Shown here: piece by piece, positions 1-11,237 of the stretch
Numbering within the stretch: position 1 is the stretch's first letter
Layout of the letters: the number at the start of each line of letters is the position of its first letter
Source: an uncultured Pelagibacteraceae bacterium
GTDB lineage: Bacteria; Pseudomonadota; Alphaproteobacteria; Pelagibacterales; Pelagibacteraceae
Direction: 5' to 3'
NCBI GenBank assembly: GCA_902613915.1
Contig: CACMJB010000001.1
Location: 116,055 to 180,054, forward strand
DNA length: 64,000 nt
Translations under genes and position numbers: made by a program
The notes under the pieces: generated by a model
Told to the model about the DNA's origin: nothing
Database searches by the model: none
What the model saw: the letters and a program-made list of their open reading frames with translations, nothing else

Positions 1-26
1 TGGTCTACTAAATTTAAAAATTAAAA

Positions 27-470
27 TTATAACAATCCCCATAAGCTATCTTTCTTAACCCATCCTTTAAATTTATCTACTGTTATATTGCACCATTCAT
101 CTTTGCATTTTTTAATTTTACAAAGCCGACCTTTCTTCAGGATTACTTTAGGAGTTGAATAAATAGTTGGTTTATTAAAAACTAAGACGTCGTCATCTAT
201 TGTTAAAGCGGCTTTTTTTTTTGAAAGTTGAGAAATATGAATCCAGCCGGAATTATTTTCATGATCTCTTATTTTTCTAAAAGTATCTGATTTATCTTGT
301 ATCAGAACGGGTAAAAATTTTTTTTTGTAAAAAATCTTCACTGGATAATCAAATGACGGACCTTGGCGTAAATTTACTTTTTCGTTTCTTAATGTTAAAA
401 AATACTCCTCCTTCGCAAACAAATTATGTGTAAAAAAAAATAAAACTAATAAAAAAATTACCTTATGCAT
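27..470 (-). CDS. Exported SH3-domain protein
   Basis: 147 aa. A hydrophobic N-terminal signal peptide ends near an AKEE site around residue 20, so the protein is probably periplasmic. Two SH3-like modules follow: residues about 28-80 (VNLRQGPSFDYPV, then GWIH) and about 90-145 (STPKVILKKG, then GWVKKDSLWG). This double bacterial SH3 pattern belongs to small alphaproteobacterial SH3 proteins thought to bind cell-wall peptides; the ligand is unknown. The start codon overlaps the end of the upstream adenylyltransferase gene by 13 bases, so the two are probably cotranscribed. Family assignment is good, function is inference. Confidence 0.8.
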   Translation of the reverse strand: MHKVIFLLVLFFFTHNLFAKEEYFLTLRNEKVNLRQGPSFDYPVKIFYKKKFLPVLIQDKSDTFRKIRDHENNSGWIHISQLSKKKAALTIDDDVLVFNKPTIYSTPKVILKKGRLCKIKKCKDEWCNITVDKFKGWVKKDSLWGLL

Positions 471-1207
471 TTATTTACACAATTTTTATTGACACTTATT
501 TTTGCTGTTCTCAAGCTCATTTTAAGAGAATTAAATATTAACATATTTGTATTTAAATCACTTTTTAAATTTAAAACTGTTTTTAAAACTTCATTGGCTT
601 GTAGTGAGCCCATTACACCAGCCACTGGAGAAAAAATTCCTTCAGTTTCGCAATTGTTTTCTAGAGCTGGTTGTTCTGGCATAAAACATCTATAACACGG
701 TCCTTTTTTTGTGAAATTGAATTTAAATAGATGTCCATCAAAACGACTTATAGCGGCGGAAATTAGAATCTTTTTATTTTTTTTACAAAAATCGTTTATT
801 AAATATCTAGTTTCATAGTTATCAGTGCCATCGCAAATTATTTCATAATTCTTCAGAATAGATTTTATATTTTTAAAAGTTAATCTAGATTTAAATGTTT
901 TAATTTTAATATTTTTATAAATTTTTTTGACTTGGGCTTTAGCTTGTAAAACTTTATATTTATTTAAATCATTATTATTAAATAATATTTGTCTATTTAA
1001 ATTACTTATTTCGACTTTGTCAGAATCTACTATACCTACATGACCAATACCTGAGGCTGCTAAGTAAGTAAGCAGCGGACATCCTAAACCGCCCACCCCG
1101 ATAATTAATATTTTTGCTTTTCTAATTTTTTTTTGACCTTCTATGCCAATTTTTTTAATAATTATTTGTTTTTCGAATCTTTTGAATTCTTTAAAATTAA
1201 AATTCAT
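458..1207 (-). CDS. moeB: ThiF/MoeB/HesA family adenylyltransferase
   Basis: 249 aa from the ATG at 1207; the frame is open further upstream but that part lies inside dut. ATP-binding loop GVGGLGCP at about residue 38, then DSDKVEISNLNRQ, the ubiquitin-activating-like signature, and a CxxC pair (CYRC) that normally helps bind zinc. The family adenylates the C-terminal glycine of a sulfur-carrier protein (MoaD or ThiS) for molybdopterin or thiazole synthesis. No rhodanese domain is fused. No carrier-protein gene is nearby, so MoeB versus ThiF cannot be decided. It starts 2 bases after dut and overlaps the SH3 gene. Confidence 0.85.
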   Translation of the reverse strand: MNFNFKEFKRFEKQIIIKKIGIEGQKKIRKAKILIIGVGGLGCPLLTYLAASGIGHVGIVDSDKVEISNLNRQILFNNNDLNKYKVLQAKAQVKKIYKNIKIKTFKSRLTFKNIKSILKNYEIICDGTDNYETRYLINDFCKKNKKILISAAISRFDGHLFKFNFTKKGPCYRCFMPEQPALENNCETEGIFSPVAGVMGSLQANEVLKTVLNLKSDLNTNMLIFNSLKMSLRTAKISVNKNCVNKCIR

Positions 1208-1209
1208 TT

Positions 1210-1650
1210 TTATTTGGTTCCAGTTGAACCAAAGCCACCAGAACCACGTTTTGTATCTTCTAGTGTTTTTACTTCTTTTAAAGTAGCTTTGACTACAGGA
1301 CATAAGACCATTTGAGCAATCCGTGCACCATTTTCTACTAAAAAACTTTTAGCACTTAAATTAATTAAGATAACTTTTAGTTCTCCCCTGTAATCAGCGT
1401 CAATTGTTCCTGGGGTATTCAAAACACTTATTTGATTTTTTGCTGCTAAACCAGATCGTGGCCTAATCTGAATCTCAAAGTTTTTAGGAATTGAGATAGC
1501 TAATCCTGTTGGAATAATAGCTGTAGATCCAGGTTTAATCTCGACATTTTCATTTATATGTGCTGCAAGATCCAAACCAGAAGATCCTTCTGTTTCGTAT
1601 TTTGGTAATACAACATTATCAGAAAGTCGTTTAATTAAAATTTTTGTCAT
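1210..1650 (-). CDS. dut: dUTP diphosphatase (dUTPase)
   Basis: 146 aa from the ATG at 1650, the usual size for trimeric dUTPases. All five family motifs are visible in order: GLDLAAHI, RPRSGLA, GTIDADYRGE (the catalytic Asp and the uracil-binding hairpin region), GARIAQMV and the glycine-rich C-terminal arm RGSGGFGSTG. It hydrolyses dUTP to dUMP, keeping uracil out of DNA and feeding thymidylate synthesis. The start lies 20 bases inside the end of coaBC, an arrangement (dfp-dut) common in proteobacteria and suggestive of translational coupling. Confidence 0.95.
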   Translation of the reverse strand: MTKILIKRLSDNVVLPKYETEGSSGLDLAAHINENVEIKPGSTAIIPTGLAISIPKNFEIQIRPRSGLAAKNQISVLNTPGTIDADYRGELKVILINLSAKSFLVENGARIAQMVLCPVVKATLKEVKTLEDTKRGSGGFGSTGTK

Positions 1651-2857
1651 CAAGTAATTTATCCAACAAAATTTGTGCAATTTTATTAGCTATAAAACTT
1701 TTTTTATTTTTGGGAAAGTGTTTTATATTTCCTTTTTTATCAATCATTGTAACTTTATTATAATCAGAGTTAAATCCAATATGCTCTTTAGAAACATCAT
1801 TTGCAAAAATAAAATCACAATGTTTGTTTTTAATCTTACTTAAAGAATTTTTAGTTAAATTTTCCGTTTCAGCAGCAAACCCAGCAACTATTCGAGGTCT
1901 GTTTTTATTATTTTTAGATAAATATTCTAAGATATCATTATTTTTTTTCAACTTTATAGAATTGTATTCGATTTCATCTTTTTTAATTTTTTTATTTTTT
2001 TTAAGAATTGGTTTAAAATCTGCTACGGCAGCTGCACAAACTGCTAAATCCACTGGCAAAGAATCTTTAACCTTGAGCATCATTTCATCTGCGGAAGTTA
2101 CTTTTTTGATCCTAATATCTTGAGGCGCTTTGTAACTTGACGGACCAGCAATAACTGTTGTTTTAATGCCAAGCTTGTTTAATGCCACAGCTATTTCATA
2201 ACCTTGCTTTCCACTAGATTCGTTAGAAATATATCTTACTGGATCAAGATATTCCCGCGTTGGACCCGTTGTTACCAATGCTTTAAAATTCTTTTTTTTA
2301 ACAATGTCTTTTTTATCGAAATAATTCTTAAGATAGGAAAATATCTGTCTTGGACTAGACATTTTTCCCTCACCAAATTCACCACACGCCATTTCACCTT
2401 TTTCAGGACCTATGAATAAATATCCAAAATCTTGCAAAACTTTTAAATTGGCTTGAGTAGCTTTATGTAACCACATCCTTACATTCATTGCAGGGACTAA
2501 TAACACATCCTTATTTGAGGCTAGTAAAACAGTTGTTGCTAAATCTTCAGCTTTTCCAATTGTTAGTTTACTCATAAAATTAGCTGTTGTTGGCATTACA
2601 ATTATTATGTCGGCCCACCTAGATAAAGATATGTGATCAATTTCAGCTTCAGCATCCTGATCGAATATTTTTTCATATGTTTTAGATTGGGTTAGGGTAG
2701 TAAGTGACAAAGGTGTTACAAATTCTTTTCCACTTTTAGTTAGAATTGTTTTTATTTCTGAGCCATTCTTTCTTAACAATCTTATGAGGTCTAAAGACTT
2801 ATAGGCTGCTATTCCTCCGCCAATAATTATTAAAATTTTCTTATTTTTTAGTTCCAT
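1631..2857 (-). CDS. coaBC: Bifunctional phosphopantothenoylcysteine decarboxylase / synthetase
   Basis: 408 aa from the ATG at 2857. The N-terminal FMN-dependent CoaC half shows GGGIAAYKS, the active-site His in IDHISLSRWAD and PAMNVRMW. The C-terminal CoaB half shows TTGPTREYLDPVRYISN and the K-x-K region, with GFAAET near the end. It joins cysteine to 4'-phosphopantothenate and then decarboxylates the product, two consecutive steps in coenzyme A synthesis. It begins 7 bases after ubiB and overlaps dut, so ubiE-ubiB-coaBC-dut is probably one transcript. Confidence 0.95.
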   Translation of the reverse strand: MELKNKKILIIIGGGIAAYKSLDLIRLLRKNGSEIKTILTKSGKEFVTPLSLTTLTQSKTYEKIFDQDAEAEIDHISLSRWADIIIVMPTTANFMSKLTIGKAEDLATTVLLASNKDVLLVPAMNVRMWLHKATQANLKVLQDFGYLFIGPEKGEMACGEFGEGKMSSPRQIFSYLKNYFDKKDIVKKKNFKALVTTGPTREYLDPVRYISNESSGKQGYEIAVALNKLGIKTTVIAGPSSYKAPQDIRIKKVTSADEMMLKVKDSLPVDLAVCAAAVADFKPILKKNKKIKKDEIEYNSIKLKKNNDILEYLSKNNKNRPRIVAGFAAETENLTKNSLSKIKNKHCDFIFANDVSKEHIGFNSDYNKVTMIDKKGNIKHFPKNKKSFIANKIAQILLDKLLDDKNFN

Positions 2858-2864
2858 ATTGAGA

Positions 2865-4427
2865 TTAAAATACCAGTAGCATAACAATTACAACACCAAA
2901 AAAACTCATAATAATGTTATTTCTAAAGTTTTTAATTTTCATCTGTTCTAATTCTAGATTTTTATTGCTAGGTCCAACACTTATTTTTCCTTCTGCCATA
3001 AGCTTCAAAGCGTAGTTTGCTTTATCCATCAATTCAGGGAAATCAGGAATTCTTTTAATTATTTCTGCAGAAGTATTTATTGCAGTATCAATAGTCTTTT
3101 TAGGCCCTTTCAGATTCTTTAACCAGTTTTCTAAAACTGGTTTTGACACTTCCCAAATATTTGTTTCAGGATATAGTTTTCTTGCAACACCTTCGACTAC
3201 TACCATGTTTTTTTGGAGTAACAATAAAGACGGTTGGGTTGCCATGTTAAACTTTTCTGTTATTTCAAATAATTGAGCCAGCAAATTTCCACCTGAAATG
3301 TCCTTAATAGACTGACCAAATATAGGCTCCCCAACAGACCTTAGAGCTTGAGCAAATTCATCTCTAGACGCTTCTTGAGGAACAAGTCCGGCTTGAAAAT
3401 GTACGTCGGCAACTTTAACGTAATCTCTTTGAATAAATCCGTATAAAATTTCTGCTAAATATTTTCTGTTATTTTTATCCAACCTGCCCATAATCCCAAA
3501 ATCAACAGGAACAATATTTCCTTTAGAGTCCACAAATAAATTTCCTTGATGCATATCTCCATGAAAGAAACCATCCCTTACAGCTTGTTTTAGAAAATGT
3601 TGTATTAAATTTTCTGCTAGTTTTTTTAAGTTAACACCTTGTTCTTCTAATTTTGTATGTTCCCTGATAGAAATACCTTCAACTTTATCTAAAGTAAGTA
3701 TTTTTTTTGTTGTGTAGTTCCAGTAAATTTTAGGAACATTAAAGCCAAAATCAGATTTTGTATTTTCATATAATTCATTTGCAGCAGCGGCTTCAAATCT
3801 TAAATCCATTTCAATATTAGTTATCTCTCTCAATAAGTGAACAACCTCAACTAATTTAAGTCTTTTTGCTTTTGGGATTACGTTCTCAACTATGTATGCA
3901 AATAACATGAGTGCATCTAATTCTTCATTAAACAGTTTTTCTATCTCAGGTCTTAATATTTTGATTGCAACTTGTTTTTCTTGGTTCTCATTTTTTATTT
4001 TTGCTAGGTGAACTTGAGCAATAGATGCAGCTGCAATAGGTTCACTTATTTCAATAATATTGTTAAATTGTTTTTCTCCTATCTCTTTTTTGATAACTCT
4101 CTTGGCTTCATAAAGATCAAATGCCGGCACTTTATCTTGAAGTTTCTCTAATTCTTTAGCCATTTGATCTCCAATAATATCTGGCCTTGTAGCAAGGAAT
4201 TGACCCAGCTTAATAAATGTGGTTCCCATGCCTTGCAAAGCTGAACAAAGTTTTTCACCTGGTTTTTGGTTATTATCATAACGATTATTTTCTGTTCCAA
4301 TTGAGATAAAACTAAAAAATAAATTTATCGGCAAAGGAATTTGATGAACTTGATTTATAACATCAACTGCCCCTGACGTAGACAACCTTCTAGCAATTTG
4401 AAATAATTTAAAAACTCTTTTTAACAT
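2865..4427 (-). CDS. ubiB: UbiB family atypical kinase, ubiquinone biosynthesis
   Basis: 520 aa from the ATG at 4427, which overlaps the ubiE stop as TAATG and has a GGA ribosome-binding core about 8 bases upstream; a TTG four codons earlier is a weaker alternative. ABC1/ADCK-type kinase features: KxGQ motif in FIKLGQFLATRPD (about residue 75), AAASIAQVH replacing the normal glycine loop, the catalytic loop DGFFHGDMHQGN and VDFG for metal binding. The C-terminus carries a hydrophobic membrane anchor. UbiB proteins support the membrane ubiquinone synthesis complex through ATPase activity. Coupling to ubiE fits that role. Confidence 0.93.
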   Translation of the reverse strand: MLKRVFKLFQIARRLSTSGAVDVINQVHQIPLPINLFFSFISIGTENNRYDNNQKPGEKLCSALQGMGTTFIKLGQFLATRPDIIGDQMAKELEKLQDKVPAFDLYEAKRVIKKEIGEKQFNNIIEISEPIAAASIAQVHLAKIKNENQEKQVAIKILRPEIEKLFNEELDALMLFAYIVENVIPKAKRLKLVEVVHLLREITNIEMDLRFEAAAANELYENTKSDFGFNVPKIYWNYTTKKILTLDKVEGISIREHTKLEEQGVNLKKLAENLIQHFLKQAVRDGFFHGDMHQGNLFVDSKGNIVPVDFGIMGRLDKNNRKYLAEILYGFIQRDYVKVADVHFQAGLVPQEASRDEFAQALRSVGEPIFGQSIKDISGGNLLAQLFEITEKFNMATQPSLLLLQKNMVVVEGVARKLYPETNIWEVSKPVLENWLKNLKGPKKTIDTAINTSAEIIKRIPDFPELMDKANYALKLMAEGKISVGPSNKNLELEQMKIKNFRNNIIMSFFGVVIVMLLVF

Positions 4428-5131
4428 TATATTTTCCAACCAGAATGGATTGCTGAAATTCCATTTGATAAATTCCTATATTCTACATTAGAAAAACCAT
4501 TCTTAATCATTAACTCACAAAGTTGTTTTTGATTATAAAATGAATCTATACTTTCAACTAGGTAATCGTAAGGCTTAGCAGAACCTACAATATATTTGCC
4601 TACTAACGGAATAATTTTTGAATATTGTTTATATAAAAAATTTAATGCTTCATTATCTATTTTTGAAAATTCTAAGCACATAAATCGGCCACCTATTTTT
4701 AAAACCCTGTAAGCCTCTCTTAAAGATTTATTGATATCAGTAACATTTCTTATTCCATAACTTATAGTGTAATAATCAAAAGAATTATCTTTTACAGGTA
4801 AAGCTTCAGCTGCAGCTTTTATCCACTCTATATTTTTATATTTTTTTAAATTTTTTTTTCCTTCCTCAAACATTTCATTATTCGGTTCTACACAAGTTAT
4901 TTTTGTAGAATGATCAATTTGATTTGATAATAATTTTGCTATATCACCCGTACCAGATGCAACATCAATAAGATTTGAATTTGGAGACGGGTTAAGCCAG
5001 CTAATGTATTTATCCTTCCAAATACGGTGAATTCCTAATGACATAACATCATTCATCAAATCATATTTCCTATAAACTTTAGAAAATACAGAATTGACTA
5101 ATTTTGTTTTATCCTGAATATTATTTTTCAT
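4427..5131 (-). CDS. ubiE: Ubiquinone/menaquinone biosynthesis C-methyltransferase
   Basis: 234 aa. SAM-binding motif I is IDVASGTGDIAKLL at about residue 64. The N-terminal KVYRKYDLMNDVMSLGIHRIWK and the SYGIRNV stretch are UbiE hallmarks. The enzyme C-methylates the benzoquinol ring in ubiquinone synthesis. The start codon lies only 11 bases from the divergent mutM start, so any promoter must reach into mutM. The stop codon overlaps the ubiB start, which indicates translational coupling. Confidence 0.96.
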   Translation of the reverse strand: MKNNIQDKTKLVNSVFSKVYRKYDLMNDVMSLGIHRIWKDKYISWLNPSPNSNLIDVASGTGDIAKLLSNQIDHSTKITCVEPNNEMFEEGKKNLKKYKNIEWIKAAAEALPVKDNSFDYYTISYGIRNVTDINKSLREAYRVLKIGGRFMCLEFSKIDNEALNFLYKQYSKIIPLVGKYIVGSAKPYDYLVESIDSFYNQKQLCELMIKNGFSNVEYRNLSNGISAIHSGWKI

Positions 5132-5142
5132 TAAATAATTAT

Positions 5143-6012
5143 ATGCCAGAATTACCGGAAGTTGAAGTTGTTAAAAGGTCTCTGACTAACAAAATCAAAA
5201 AATTAGTCGTTGAGGGAATAACAGTTAAAGATGAAAAACTAAGATATAGAATAAATAAAAACAAATTAAAAATTCTAATAGGATTAAAGATTATCAAAAT
5301 TTTAAGAAGGTCAAAGTTCTTATTATTTATATTTGAAAAAAATACTGTGATGCTTGTGCATCTTGGTATGACCGGCAAATTTTTCTTTATTAATGAGAAA
5401 GCCATAAAACTTAAAACAAGTTTTTACTATAATATAGATGAGTCTAAAGATAATAAACATAATAGACTAATATTCTCATTATCTAAAAAGCAGAAATTAA
5501 TTTATAATGATATTAGGAAATTTGGTTTTATTAAAATCTTAGATGAGCGACATTTAAAGCACAATCTTCACCTTAAAAATTTAGGTCCCGAACCACTAGG
5601 TAATAGTTTTGATTTTAAATATTTTAAAAACTACTTAATTAATAGAAACAGAACTATTAAGGATATTTTAATGGATCAAAAGTTTGTGTCAGGGTTGGGT
5701 AATATTTATGTGAATGAAGTGCTTTTTTTAAGCAAAGTTAAACCAACAAAAAAAACTTATTTGATTAAAAATAAAGAAATCCATGAAATAATTAAGAATA
5801 CAAAAATAACTCTTAAAAAAGCAATATCCTTGGGTGGTTCAACCTTAAGAGATTTTTCTAGTGGCGATGGAAAAAAAGGTGAGTTTCAACAATATTTTTA
5901 TGTTTATGGAAGAAAAGGAGAAAATTGCTTGAGTAAAAACTGTAATAAAAAGATCATAAAAACAATTATAGGAAATAGAGCTACTTTTTACTGTCCTAAG
6001 TGCCAAAAATAA
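5143..6012 (+). CDS. mutM: Formamidopyrimidine-DNA glycosylase (Fpg)
   Basis: 289 aa. The ATG at 5143 is required because Met removal exposes the catalytic Pro of MPELPEVEVV; the frame is open upstream but that would bury the proline. Other family features: the conserved Lys in LVHLGMTGKF, the HhH region with GLGNIYVNE, and a C-terminal zinc finger in which the first cysteine pair is C-x4-C and the second C-x2-C. It excises 8-oxoguanine and FaPy lesions and nicks the strand. Divergent from ubiE, followed by rpsT as in other alphaproteobacteria. Confidence 0.96.
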   Translation: MPELPEVEVVKRSLTNKIKKLVVEGITVKDEKLRYRINKNKLKILIGLKIIKILRRSKFLLFIFEKNTVMLVHLGMTGKFFFINEKAIKLKTSFYYNIDESKDNKHNRLIFSLSKKQKLIYNDIRKFGFIKILDERHLKHNLHLKNLGPEPLGNSFDFKYFKNYLINRNRTIKDILMDQKFVSGLGNIYVNEVLFLSKVKPTKKTYLIKNKEIHEIIKNTKITLKKAISLGGSTLRDFSSGDGKKGEFQQYFYVYGRKGENCLSKNCNKKIIKTIIGNRATFYCPKCQK

Positions 6013-6017
6013 TAAAG

Positions 6018-6046
6018 TTGACCGTATGAAATCATTTATATATACA
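6018..6046 (+). promoter_or_regulatory. Sigma-70-type promoter for rpsT, almost leaderless
   Basis: TTGACC at 6018-6023, a 17-base spacer, then TATACA at 6041-6046. The match and spacing are close to the housekeeping consensus. A start site about 7 bases after the -10 box would fall near 6053, leaving only some 3-6 bases before the rpsT ATG at 6057 and no room for a Shine-Dalgarno sequence. Box positions are seen; the start site is inferred. Confidence 0.6.
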
Positions 6047-6056
6047 ATCGAAAAAA

Positions 6057-6317
6057 ATGCCTAACACTAAATCAGCAATAAGAAGAGTAAGAAGAGTTAA
6101 AAAACAAACTCAAGTTAACAGAATTAGAAAAAGTAAATACAAAAATGCTATTAAGCAAATGGAACTTTTAATTAAAAACAAAGAGAAAGATAAAGCAAAA
6201 AAATATTTTTCCAAGTTTCAATCAATTCTAACGCAGGTTGCTAAATCGGGTATAATAAATAGAAATACTACATCTAGAAAGATTTCTAGAATTTCAAAAA
6301 AAATCTACTCTAAATAA
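6057..6317 (+). CDS. rpsT: 30S ribosomal protein S20
   Basis: 86 aa, the normal length. Starts MPNTKSAIRRVRR and is very rich in Lys and Arg, with the family's conserved tail GIINRNTTSRKISRISKKI. S20 binds 16S rRNA early in small-subunit assembly. It stands alone between mutM and dnaA with a clear upstream promoter that places transcription only a few bases before the ATG. No Shine-Dalgarno sequence is visible. The mutM-rpsT-dnaA order is conserved in alphaproteobacteria. Confidence 0.96.
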   Translation: MPNTKSAIRRVRRVKKQTQVNRIRKSKYKNAIKQMELLIKNKEKDKAKKYFSKFQSILTQVAKSGIINRNTTSRKISRISKKIYSK

Positions 6318-6533
6318 TCAATTTAAAGTTGATCATTTAAAAAAATTTAATCTACATTTAGTATCTTATAACCAAATATAGAAACTTAATTCAGTGAGTT
6401 GAATTATTTTTTTTTATTCTATCTGCACGATAATTGTACAACCATTTTATAATTTTATTTTTAATTACAACCTCTACTTGGTTGCAAAAATTTTTTAAAA
6501 GTCGTTTAAAGGAATCTCTTAAGAATTTTCTAC
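6318..6533 (+). other. Intergenic region upstream of dnaA
   Basis: 216 bases without a gene, almost entirely A/T. Visible elements are a perfect TATAAT at 6448-6453 without a convincing -35 box, and a small hairpin CAACC (6468-6472) / GGTTG (6480-6484) in what would be the dnaA leader. A second ACAACC copy at 6438-6443 could pair with the same GGTTG. No matches to TTATCCACA-type DnaA boxes stand out, so I do not call an origin. It probably holds the dnaA promoter and leader. Confidence 0.45.
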
Positions 6534-7925
6534 ATGGAAAATAATATTACAAAAAAACAAAACACTTTTATTTCTGAAGAAGAAAAAACATTAAATTGGA
6601 AAGAAATACAATCTACCTTTAAGAAAACTTTTGGAACCGAAGTGTATAATAGTTGGTTGCAAAAAATATCTCTTGTTAAAGAATACAATGACTATTTAAT
6701 TTTAGGAGTTCCCACTAGGTTTTTTAGAGACTGGATCGTATCAAGGTACTTAGATAAAATTTTAGAACAAGTAAAAAATTTTAAGCTAAGTTTGAATAGA
6801 ATTGAGTTCAAAATAATTGAGGAGAATAAGCAAAACCAAGAATATTTGAAGATAAATGAGCTTAATAAAGTAACAGAAATCAAAGACTCTATTCTTAATT
6901 ACAATAGACTAAATCCAAATCTTAATTTTGATAGTTTTATAGAGGGTAAAAGTAATGATATTGCCTTATCTTACTCTAAAAAGGTATGTGAGCATATTGC
7001 AAGATATAATCCATTATATATTTGTGGTGGAGTAGGCCTTGGAAAAACTCATCTATTAAACGCTATCGGCTTAAAATTACAAAATAATAACAACGTAATG
7101 TTTATATCTGCAGAGAGATTCATGTATCACTTTATAAAATCAATTAAGAAAAACGATATGGTAAATTTTAAAGACTTTTTTAGAAAATCTTCAGTTTTTA
7201 TAATAGATGATATTCAATTTATAAGCGGAAAAGAGAGCCTACAAGAAGAATTTTTTCATACTTTCAACAGTCTTATAGATAAAGGTTCTCAAATTATAAT
7301 ATCTGCAGACAGATCTCCGATGAAATTGGATAGAGTGCAAGATAGAATTAAATCAAGATTAGCTGGCGGACTAGTTGTAGATATAGATCTTCCTGATTTA
7401 GAATTAAAAGTAAAAATAATTAAAAAGAAATTAGAAGAAATTCAAAATCAATTTAAAGAGAATATAAAATTAAGCGAAGATGTAATTAATTATATAGCAA
7501 CAGAAAGCAAAACAAATATCAGAGAATTAATCGGTGTACTTAACAGAGTAATTGCTTTTAGTAGAGTGCATAATAAAGAACTAACAATCAATGACTGTAA
7601 AAATATTTTACGAGATATCTTTAGTCAGATAAGAGTTATTACCGTTGATAAAATACAAAATGTAGTTTCAAACTATTTTAATATAGCTTTAAGCGAAATG
7701 TTGTCTCAAAGAAGATCAAGACCGCTTGCAAGACCAAGACAAATAGCCATGTATCTGGCGAAAAAAATGACAACTAGATCTCTACCCGAAATTGGAAGAA
7801 GATTTGCTAATCGTGACCACACTACAGTTATTCATGCTGTAAAAACGATTACACGTCTATCCGAACAAGATGATGAAATGAGGAAAAATATCAATCAGAT
7901 TAAAAGTTTACTTTTAGAACAATAA
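6534..7925 (+). CDS. dnaA: Chromosomal replication initiator protein DnaA
   Basis: 463 aa. Domain I at residues 1-85 (WLQKISLV, FFRDWI), a variable linker, then the AAA+ domain with Walker A GGVGLGKTHLL at about 165-175, Walker B VFIIDDIQF, and the arginine-finger region KSRLAGGL. The C-terminal DNA-binding domain shows RRSRPLARPRQIAMYL and the DnaA signature GRRFANRDHTTVIHA around 428. It binds origin boxes and opens the chromosome for replication. It is followed after 4 bases by dnaN. No strong Shine-Dalgarno lies at normal distance; AAAGGAA sits too far upstream. Confidence 0.97.
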   Translation: MENNITKKQNTFISEEEKTLNWKEIQSTFKKTFGTEVYNSWLQKISLVKEYNDYLILGVPTRFFRDWIVSRYLDKILEQVKNFKLSLNRIEFKIIEENKQNQEYLKINELNKVTEIKDSILNYNRLNPNLNFDSFIEGKSNDIALSYSKKVCEHIARYNPLYICGGVGLGKTHLLNAIGLKLQNNNNVMFISAERFMYHFIKSIKKNDMVNFKDFFRKSSVFIIDDIQFISGKESLQEEFFHTFNSLIDKGSQIIISADRSPMKLDRVQDRIKSRLAGGLVVDIDLPDLELKVKIIKKKLEEIQNQFKENIKLSEDVINYIATESKTNIRELIGVLNRVIAFSRVHNKELTINDCKNILRDIFSQIRVITVDKIQNVVSNYFNIALSEMLSQRRSRPLARPRQIAMYLAKKMTTRSLPEIGRRFANRDHTTVIHAVKTITRLSEQDDEMRKNINQIKSLLLEQ

Positions 7926-7929
7926 TTAA

Positions 7930-9042
7930 ATGCAATTCACAATTAAAAGAGACGTTTTATTAAAATCATTAAACTTTGTTCAGGGCGTTGTTGAGAAAAA
8001 AAATACTCTTCCAATTCTTTCTAACGTTCTACTACAGTTAAAAGATAAAAAACTATCAATAGTGGCCACCGATCTAGATATAATATTTTATGATGAAATT
8101 TATGATGTCAAAATTGTTAGTGATGGAAGCACAACAACATCTGCGGCTATTCTCTATGATATTTTAAGAAAGATTTCATCTAATTCAGAATTAAACTTTG
8201 AATTAAAATCTGAAAATAAACTTAGTCTTAAAAGTGATAATTCAGACTTTAATTTACTTTGTCTACCAACAGACAACTTCCCAACTTTTGCAGATGAATT
8301 TGAAGGTCAAGAAATTTCATTAAATAATAGTAGATTTCTAAAGTTATTAAATAAAACTAAAACTTCGATATCTAATGATGACACTAGGCATTATTTAAAT
8401 GGAATTTTCCTTCATATGACGGAAGCTCATGGAAGACAATTTTTAACTGGTGTTGCTACTGACAGCCATCGACTTTCTTCAAGTAGTTTAGAAATTGATC
8501 AAAATAACTTCAATTCTCTAATTTTACCAAGAAAAACGGTTTTTCAGTTGTGTTCGTTATTAGCTGAAACTTCAGATCAATTAACAATGCAATCAAGTGA
8601 GAATAAAATTAAATTCACCCTAGGCAAGATGAAGCTAATTTCAAAAGTTATAGACGGAAAGTTTCCTGATTACAAAAAAGTTGTGCCTACATCAAATGAT
8701 AAAATATTAACTGTTCCATCAAAAGATTTTGTTAACTCAATTGAAAGAGTGGCAAGTGTTTCTTTAGATAGAAAAGAAGGCGTAAAATTGGCAATTAACA
8801 AGGATAATGTTCAATTATCAGTTAATAGCGCTAACTCTGGGGATGGCAATGAAAAAATTAAAGCTGAATTTAGCTCTGAAAATTTGAATATAAGCTTCAA
8901 TTCAAAATATTTGATAGATATTGCATCAGAAATTGAAGATAAAAATTTAAAAATTAATTTAAAAGACTCAGTATCACCTGTCCTTATAGAAGATCTTTCA
9001 GATAAAAATAGTTATTACGTTATAATGCCAATGAAAATCTAA
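7930..9042 (+). CDS. dnaN: DNA polymerase III sliding clamp (beta subunit)
   Basis: 370 aa, the standard length for the three-domain clamp. Recognisable stretches are NTLPILSNVLL near the N-terminus, TDSHRLS in the middle, DGKFPDYKKVVP, and the C-terminal YYVIMPMKI. The dimer encircles DNA and tethers polymerase III and repair factors. It is 4 bases from dnaA and likely cotranscribed. The region just after the stop (9049-9076) has a weak AT-only hairpin and T run that might end the transcript. recF, which usually follows dnaN, is not present here. Confidence 0.97.
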   Translation: MQFTIKRDVLLKSLNFVQGVVEKKNTLPILSNVLLQLKDKKLSIVATDLDIIFYDEIYDVKIVSDGSTTTSAAILYDILRKISSNSELNFELKSENKLSLKSDNSDFNLLCLPTDNFPTFADEFEGQEISLNNSRFLKLLNKTKTSISNDDTRHYLNGIFLHMTEAHGRQFLTGVATDSHRLSSSSLEIDQNNFNSLILPRKTVFQLCSLLAETSDQLTMQSSENKIKFTLGKMKLISKVIDGKFPDYKKVVPTSNDKILTVPSKDFVNSIERVASVSLDRKEGVKLAINKDNVQLSVNSANSGDGNEKIKAEFSSENLNISFNSKYLIDIASEIEDKNLKINLKDSVSPVLIEDLSDKNSYYVIMPMKI

Positions 9043-9126
9043 GATTTTCAAAATTTAGAATAAAATTTATTTTTTGCCCTAGAACTGTTGATACACCATC
9101 ATTCTAAGTCATTGTGTTCAGTAGCT

Positions 9127-11233
<2,107 letters not shown>

Positions 11234-11237
11234 TTAA

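Noticed and set aside
1208..1303. N-terminal extension of the MoeB-like gene
   Set aside because: The open frame continues upstream but lies within dut and has no family similarity (Trp-rich, shadow of the dUTPase tail). The ATG at 1207 gives the usual start.
6318..6533. Possible replication origin next to dnaA
   Set aside because: AT-rich and upstream of dnaA, but no cluster of DnaA-box sequences is visible and alphaproteobacterial origins are often elsewhere. GC-skew analysis of the whole genome would decide.
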